DNA of 64,000 nt from UPXZ01 sp018055865 (GTDB taxonomy: Bacteria; Bacteroidota; Bacteroidia; Bacteroidales; Paludibacteraceae), in the NCBI GenBank assembly GCA_964292695.1, contig CAXYWB010000002.1:9734-73733 (forward strand). Reading direction: 5' to 3'. Shown piece after piece: positions 60,452 through 64,000 of this stretch (its first letter is position 1; the number at the start of each line of letters is the position of its first letter). A program made the position numbers and the translations under genes. The notes beneath the pieces were generated by a model. The model saw only the letters and a program-made list of their open reading frames with translations, was not told the origin of the DNA and searched no databases.

Positions 60452-60506
60452 TCCCGATCTATCGGGAATTTTTTCCGAGGATTGAGAAACAAATATTTTT
60501 CTCAAT
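60452..60506. other. Two hairpins in the purH-mreB gap
   Basis: TCCCGA/TCGGGA (60452-60467) is followed on the plus strand by ATTTTTT. ATTGAGAAA (60481-60489) pairs with TTTCTCAAT (60498-60506) across the purH stop codon. Neither has a T tract in the leftward direction, so reading through from purH into mreB remains possible. Confidence 0.4.
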
Positions 60507-62022
60507 GCTTAAAATGTCTGATTCCTGTGGTTACCATAGCAATACCTTTGTTATTTGCCATTTCGATGCTTTCGTTGTCTCTGAGCGAGCCTCCGGGTTG
60601 AATTATGGCTGTAATTCCGGCATCAGCCGCAATTTCCACACAGTCGTTGAACGGGAAAAATGCATCTGAAGCCATCACTGAACCATTCAGATCAACATCA
60701 AATGACTTTGCTTTTTCAATAGCCTGTTTCAGTGCATCCACGCGTGAAGTCTGCCCTACACCGCTGGCTATCAATCGTTTGTCTTTAACCAAAACAATAG
60801 CATTGGATTTTGAATGCTTTACTATTTTATTGGCAAAAAGCATATCTTCAATTTCATCATCAGTGGGTTCATTTTCAGTTACGGTTTTAAGCTCTTCTTC
60901 GGTTTCCTGATAGACGTCTCTCTCCTGTACTAACACACCGTTCAATACTGAGCGAAATTGCTTTTCTGGAATTTTTGTATTTTCAAGAACCAAAATAATC
61001 CGGTTTTTCTTTTGTGTGAGCACTTCCAGAGCATCCAAATCGTAGTCAGGAGCTATCATCACTTCGAAAAATAACTTGTTAATTTCTTCAGCTGTAGTTT
61101 TATCCACAATGGCATTGGTAACAAGTACACCTCCAAAAGCCGAAACCGGGTCACCGGCCAGTGCGTCCTCCCAGGCTTCTTTAAGTTCTTCGCGTGAAGC
61201 CAGCCCGCAAGCGTTGTTATGCTTCAGAATGGCAAAGGTAATATCATCAAAATCGTTTATCAGATTTACAGCAGCATCAATATCGAGCAGGTTGTTGTAA
61301 GAAATTTCCTTACCGTGAAGTTGCTCAAACATATCATCGAAACGTCCGAAAAATAAACCTTTTTGATGCGGATTTTCACCGTAACGAAGCGCCTTGGATC
61401 CATTTGCCGTAAAACGGAATGCAGAAGCATCTTCACCGTCAAAATAGTTGAAAATAGCAGAATCGTAATGCGACGATACGGCAAACGCTTCTTTAGCAAA
61501 CCAGCGACGTTCTTCGAGCGTGGTTTCTGCTCCATTCTGCAGTATCAGTTCCAGAAAAGGGGCGTATTGTTCCTGAGAAGCCAGGATGACAACATCTTTG
61601 AAATTTTTGGCGGCAGCACGAATGAGTGAAATACCTCCGATATCAATTTTTTCGATTATGTTCTTTTCATCGGCACCCGCGGCTACTGTAGCTTCGAAAG
61701 GATACAAATCAACAATCACCAGGTCAATTTCGGGTATTTCGTATTCATTCAGTTGCCTGGTGTCGCTTTCAAAATCCCTGCGTGAGAGAATTCCTCCGAA
61801 CACTTTCGGATGAAGGGTTTTCACTCTTCCGCCCAGGATGGATGGATATCCGGTCAGATCTTCCACCGCATCGCACGGAATGCTCAGCGATTCAATAAAG
61901 GATTTTGTTCCGCCGGTAGAAATGAACGTAACACCTTGTTCATTCAGCTTTTGAACGATCAGATCCAGTTTCTCCTTGTGATAAACCGATATTAAAGCCC
62001 GTTTTATTCGCTTTTTTTCCAT
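60502..62022 (-). CDS. purH: Bifunctional AICAR formyltransferase / IMP cyclohydrolase
   Basis: 506 residues. The IMP cyclohydrolase (MGS-like) domain is N-terminal (about 1-195): RALISVYHKEKLDLIVQKL near 8-26, STGGTKSFIE near 35, RVKTLHPKVFGGILSRRD near 66-83. The formyltransferase domain follows, with LKHNNACGLA near 263 containing the catalytic Lys-His, and DAFFPFNDCVEIAADAGITA near 448-467. It performs the last two steps of IMP synthesis. It lies upstream of mreB in the same direction, a common Bacteroidetes order. Confidence 0.96.
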   Translation of the reverse strand: MEKKRIKRALISVYHKEKLDLIVQKLNEQGVTFISTGGTKSFIESLSIPCDAVEDLTGYPSILGGRVKTLHPKVFGGILSRRDFESDTRQLNEYEIPEIDLVIVDLYPFEATVAAGADEKNIIEKIDIGGISLIRAAAKNFKDVVILASQEQYAPFLELILQNGAETTLEERRWFAKEAFAVSSHYDSAIFNYFDGEDASAFRFTANGSKALRYGENPHQKGLFFGRFDDMFEQLHGKEISYNNLLDIDAAVNLINDFDDITFAILKHNNACGLASREELKEAWEDALAGDPVSAFGGVLVTNAIVDKTTAEEINKLFFEVMIAPDYDLDALEVLTQKKNRIILVLENTKIPEKQFRSVLNGVLVQERDVYQETEEELKTVTENEPTDDEIEDMLFANKIVKHSKSNAIVLVKDKRLIASGVGQTSRVDALKQAIEKAKSFDVDLNGSVMASDAFFPFNDCVEIAADAGITAIIQPGGSLRDNESIEMANNKGIAMVTTGIRHFKH

Positions 62023-62129
62023 TTGAAACTACGCTTTCTTTTAGGGTTACAAATCTACAAAAAAACTGAGTAGTCTTCAATTTTTTGAACTGCTTTTAAT
62101 CATTTTTTAGAAGAATATAACTACCTGAT

Positions 62130-63125
62130 TTAATATGGCTTAAACCCGATAATTTCTCTTACCTCCCGGATGGTTTTTCCGGCACTTATTTTGGCTTTTT
62201 CCTTACCCATTTCCGCTACTTGATTCAGGTAGTTTTCATCTGCCATTATTTCTTCTATCCGCTCACGAAATGGATTCACAAAGGCAACTATATCTTCGGC
62301 CAGCTGTTTTTTCAAATCACCGTAACGAATGCTGCAGTCGATGTATCTTTCTTTAAAAAAAGCGATTGTTTCGGATCCGGACACCACGTTCATCAACTGG
62401 AAAAGATTGGCAATAGGTTCCGACATAGGCTGGTTTGGTTCTGTAGGACCTGCATCTGTTACTGCACGTTTTACTTTTTTGAGAATAACTTCGGGTTTGT
62501 CAGTCAGGAAAATGGTGCTATCGTCGCCTTCCGATTTTCCCATTTTTCCGGCTCCGTTCAGTCCGGGAATTTTCACCAGCTCCTTTCCAAAATTAAATGC
62601 CTGAGGTTCAGGGAAATACTCCCTGCCATACATCCGGTTAAATCGATTTCCAAAAGTACGGGCCATTTCCAGGTGTTGCTCCTGATCTTTGCCTACGGGC
62701 ACAAAATCGGCTTTGTGGATGAGAATATCGGCTGCCATCAGCGTGGGATAAGTCAGAAGTCCGGCATTTACGTTTTGAGGTTGCTGACGGATTTTATCTT
62801 TGAAAGAAGTACAACGCTCCAATTCACCAACGTAAGCATTCATATTCAGATAAAGGTAGAGTTCAATCACTTCCGGAACATCACTCTGAACGTAAATGGT
62901 GGCTTTCTCCGGGTCTAATCCTGCTGCCAGGTATTGAGCCAGCACACTGCGTACATTTCCCTGTATATTTTCTGGTGTTGGGTGGGTAGTAAGTGAGTGA
63001 AAATCAGCTATAAAAAAAAAGCAATTGTACTGATGCTGCATTTCTACAAAATTTTGCAATGCTCCAAAATAATTTCCGAGGTGTAAATTTCCGGTGGGTC
63101 GGATACCGCTTAAAACTGTCTTCAT
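62130..63125 (-). CDS. trpS: Tryptophan-tRNA ligase
   Basis: 331 residues, class I. The HIGH-type motif is in GIRPTGNLHLGNYFGAL near 7-23. The KMSKS-type loop reads GKMGKSEGDDST near 192-203, with Gly in place of Ser. It charges tRNA-Trp with tryptophan. It starts about 125 bases after a minus-strand -7 box, leaving a long leader with TTGATT/AATCAA pairing. Confidence 0.96.
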   Translation of the reverse strand: MKTVLSGIRPTGNLHLGNYFGALQNFVEMQHQYNCFFFIADFHSLTTHPTPENIQGNVRSVLAQYLAAGLDPEKATIYVQSDVPEVIELYLYLNMNAYVGELERCTSFKDKIRQQPQNVNAGLLTYPTLMAADILIHKADFVPVGKDQEQHLEMARTFGNRFNRMYGREYFPEPQAFNFGKELVKIPGLNGAGKMGKSEGDDSTIFLTDKPEVILKKVKRAVTDAGPTEPNQPMSEPIANLFQLMNVVSGSETIAFFKERYIDCSIRYGDLKKQLAEDIVAFVNPFRERIEEIMADENYLNQVAEMGKEKAKISAGKTIREVREIIGFKPY

Positions 63126-63255
63126 CTCTGTTAGTCAAATAAATTGGATAGTTAATTTGTTGATTTGTATTTTGTTAAATTGTATCCGGTTGATTTATAT
63201 AAAAAAAAAGGAATCAACAGGTCCACAAATCGCCTATTTAGCTAAAATTAAGGTG

Positions 63256-63263
63256 CAAAGTTA
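63256..63263 (-). promoter_or_regulatory. -7 box (TAACTTTG) of trpS
   Basis: TAnnTTTG on the minus strand. A TTTG lies only 12 bases upstream, too close for a standard -33 element. Confidence 0.5.
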
Positions 63264-63280
63264 ATCATTTTAAAGCAAAT

Positions 63281-63306
63281 AAACCGCTTAAATTCATAAG
63301 CGGTTT
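63281..63306. terminator. Terminator after the Lrp/AsnC gene
   Basis: AAACCGCTTA (63281-63290) pairs with TAAGCGGTTT (63297-63306), loop AATTCA. On the minus strand it is followed by ATTTGCTTT. It separates the regulator from trpS. Confidence 0.75.
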
Positions 63307-63360
63307 TGAAGTTTTTTATCACTGCGTAAAAGTTTTATGTTACCGAAGTGTGAGTGTAAT

Positions 63361-63816
63361 CTATTCTATTGGAACTGTTCTTCTTATTTTTTGGTCGAGA
63401 GAAGTGAGTGTTTCGGTGGTTGCTACTCCGGGTATTTCCTGAATTTTTCCGTTGAGCAGTTCCATCAGATGCTCGTCGTTCTTGGCATACATTTTTATCA
63501 GAATAGTGTATGCACCTAATGTGTAATGCGATTCGACCACTTCGGGAATTTGTTCGAGAGCCGCTACCACATCTTTGTACATGGAAGCTCTTTCGAGTGT
63601 AATTCCGATATACACACATAGCTGAAAACCAAGCATTTTTGGATTAACGGAGTAGCCCGAACCGGTAATCACACCCATATCTATCAGTCGTTGTACGCGC
63701 TGATGGATAGCAGCTCTGGACACTTCACATTCTTCAGCAACGTCTTTAAATGGTTTACGAGCGTTTTGTGAAATAATCCGTAAAATTTTTCGGTCTAATT
63801 TATCTATTTTTTCCAT
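63361..63816 (-). CDS. Lrp/AsnC-family transcriptional regulator
   Basis: 151 residues from ATG 63816; the frame extends further upstream but the family start is MEKIDKLDRKILRIIS. The N-terminal helix-turn-helix (about 4-55) contains KDVAEECEVSRAAIHQRVQR near 24-43. The RAM ligand-binding domain follows (about 65-145), with GAYTILIKMYAKNDEHLMEL near 100-119. Such proteins sense amino acids and control their metabolism; the effector here is unknown. It lies upstream of trpS but a terminator stands between. Confidence 0.93.
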   Translation of the reverse strand: MEKIDKLDRKILRIISQNARKPFKDVAEECEVSRAAIHQRVQRLIDMGVITGSGYSVNPKMLGFQLCVYIGITLERASMYKDVVAALEQIPEVVESHYTLGAYTILIKMYAKNDEHLMELLNGKIQEIPGVATTETLTSLDQKIRRTVPIE

Positions 63817-63964
63817 GGCAAAGATGAAATTATCATAATGACAACAAAAATACATATTTTTTGTTACGAACAAAACATTTTATCAAAATAATTTCATTTT
63901 CGTTTACTTTTTTTCAAAAATTGTTGCATTATTAAACCAAACACAAACCAGATAAATAGAAAAA

Positions 63965-63994
63965 AAACGAGAATATGGGTTAATATTCTCGTTT
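63965..63994 (-). terminator. Terminator of a leftward gene beyond the right edge
   Basis: AAACGAGAATAT (63965-63976) pairs with ATATTCTCGTTT (63983-63994), six-base loop. On the minus strand the stem is followed by an unbroken run of T residues, so it ends a gene that starts to the right of the window. Confidence 0.8.
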
Positions 63995-64000
63995 CTAATT

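Noticed and set aside
62220..62918. 232-codon plus-strand ORF
   Set aside because: Antisense shadow of trpS, whose motifs are unambiguous.
1..64000. CRISPR array or complete defence island
   Set aside because: No regularly spaced repeats and no Cas, restriction or other defence genes; only a RhuM remnant.

Overview
The window reads as a chromosomal segment of a Bacteroidota bacterium, most likely order Bacteroidales. Promoter-like TAnnTTTG boxes stand where Shine-Dalgarno sites would be expected. The families are typical of that phylum: TamL, DUF4271, DUF4831, DUF5020, DUF5686 with a carboxypeptidase-regulatory-like domain, DUF5056/DUF6249 beside an ECF sigma factor, and a viroplasmin-type RNase H. 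The purH-mreB-mreC-mreD-mrdA-rodA order also fits. The organism has a cell wall and outer membrane; acyl-CoA dehydrogenase with EtfAB suggests fermentative or beta-oxidation-type electron transfer. The exact genus cannot be fixed from this sequence.

Layout. 1-6.8 kb: end of a beta-helix-like surface protein, a secreted endonuclease/phosphatase-fold protein, a hemerythrin gene overlapping a LuxR-type regulator, an OprB-like porin, a class A beta-lactamase-like serine hydrolase and a DUF2007-UspA fusion. 6.8-16.4 kb: galK-galM, an SDR gene divergent from a LOG-family gene, DUF4271-hemD-rnpA-yidD, a queuosine-precursor transporter, an S1/P1 nuclease and xerD. 16.4-23.1 kb: DUF5686 protein, proC, prfB with a programmed +1 frameshift, and a leftward ECF sigma module. 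23.1-33.2 kb: a copper ATPase with a long structured leader, copZ, topA, DUF4831, a lipid kinase and rnr. 33.3-38.4 kb: tRNA-Arg(ACG), a DUF2007 protein, the etfB-etfA-acd operon, and a divergent gap that probably encodes a small RNA. 38.4-49.7 kb: DUF5020, an M28 peptidase, proB, an rRNA/tRNA methyltransferase, tamL, dtd, pssA, a RhuM remnant, ruvB, a flippase and RNase H. 49.8-54.5 kb: tRNA-Arg(CCT) followed by very short leftward ORFs, lolD, a DUF45 metallopeptidase, a BASS-like transporter, a GNAT protein and dgt. 54.5-64 kb: the leftward cell-elongation cluster (purH, mreBCD, mrdA, rodA), trpS and an Lrp/AsnC regulator.

Most of the window is ordinary core genome. The unusual signals are small: a riboswitch-like leader with a terminator-like hairpin before copA; a promoter-to-terminator small-RNA unit between etfB and the DUF5020 gene; a family of about 27-bp imperfect palindromes whose forward copies abut start codons and whose reverse copies mostly follow stop codons; a 110-bp inverted-repeat element between convergent genes; a palindrome supplying both -7 boxes of a divergent promoter; a decayed RhuM gene; and short unrecognised ORFs downstream of a tRNA gene. 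No CRISPR array, intact prophage, transposase or complete defence system was seen.
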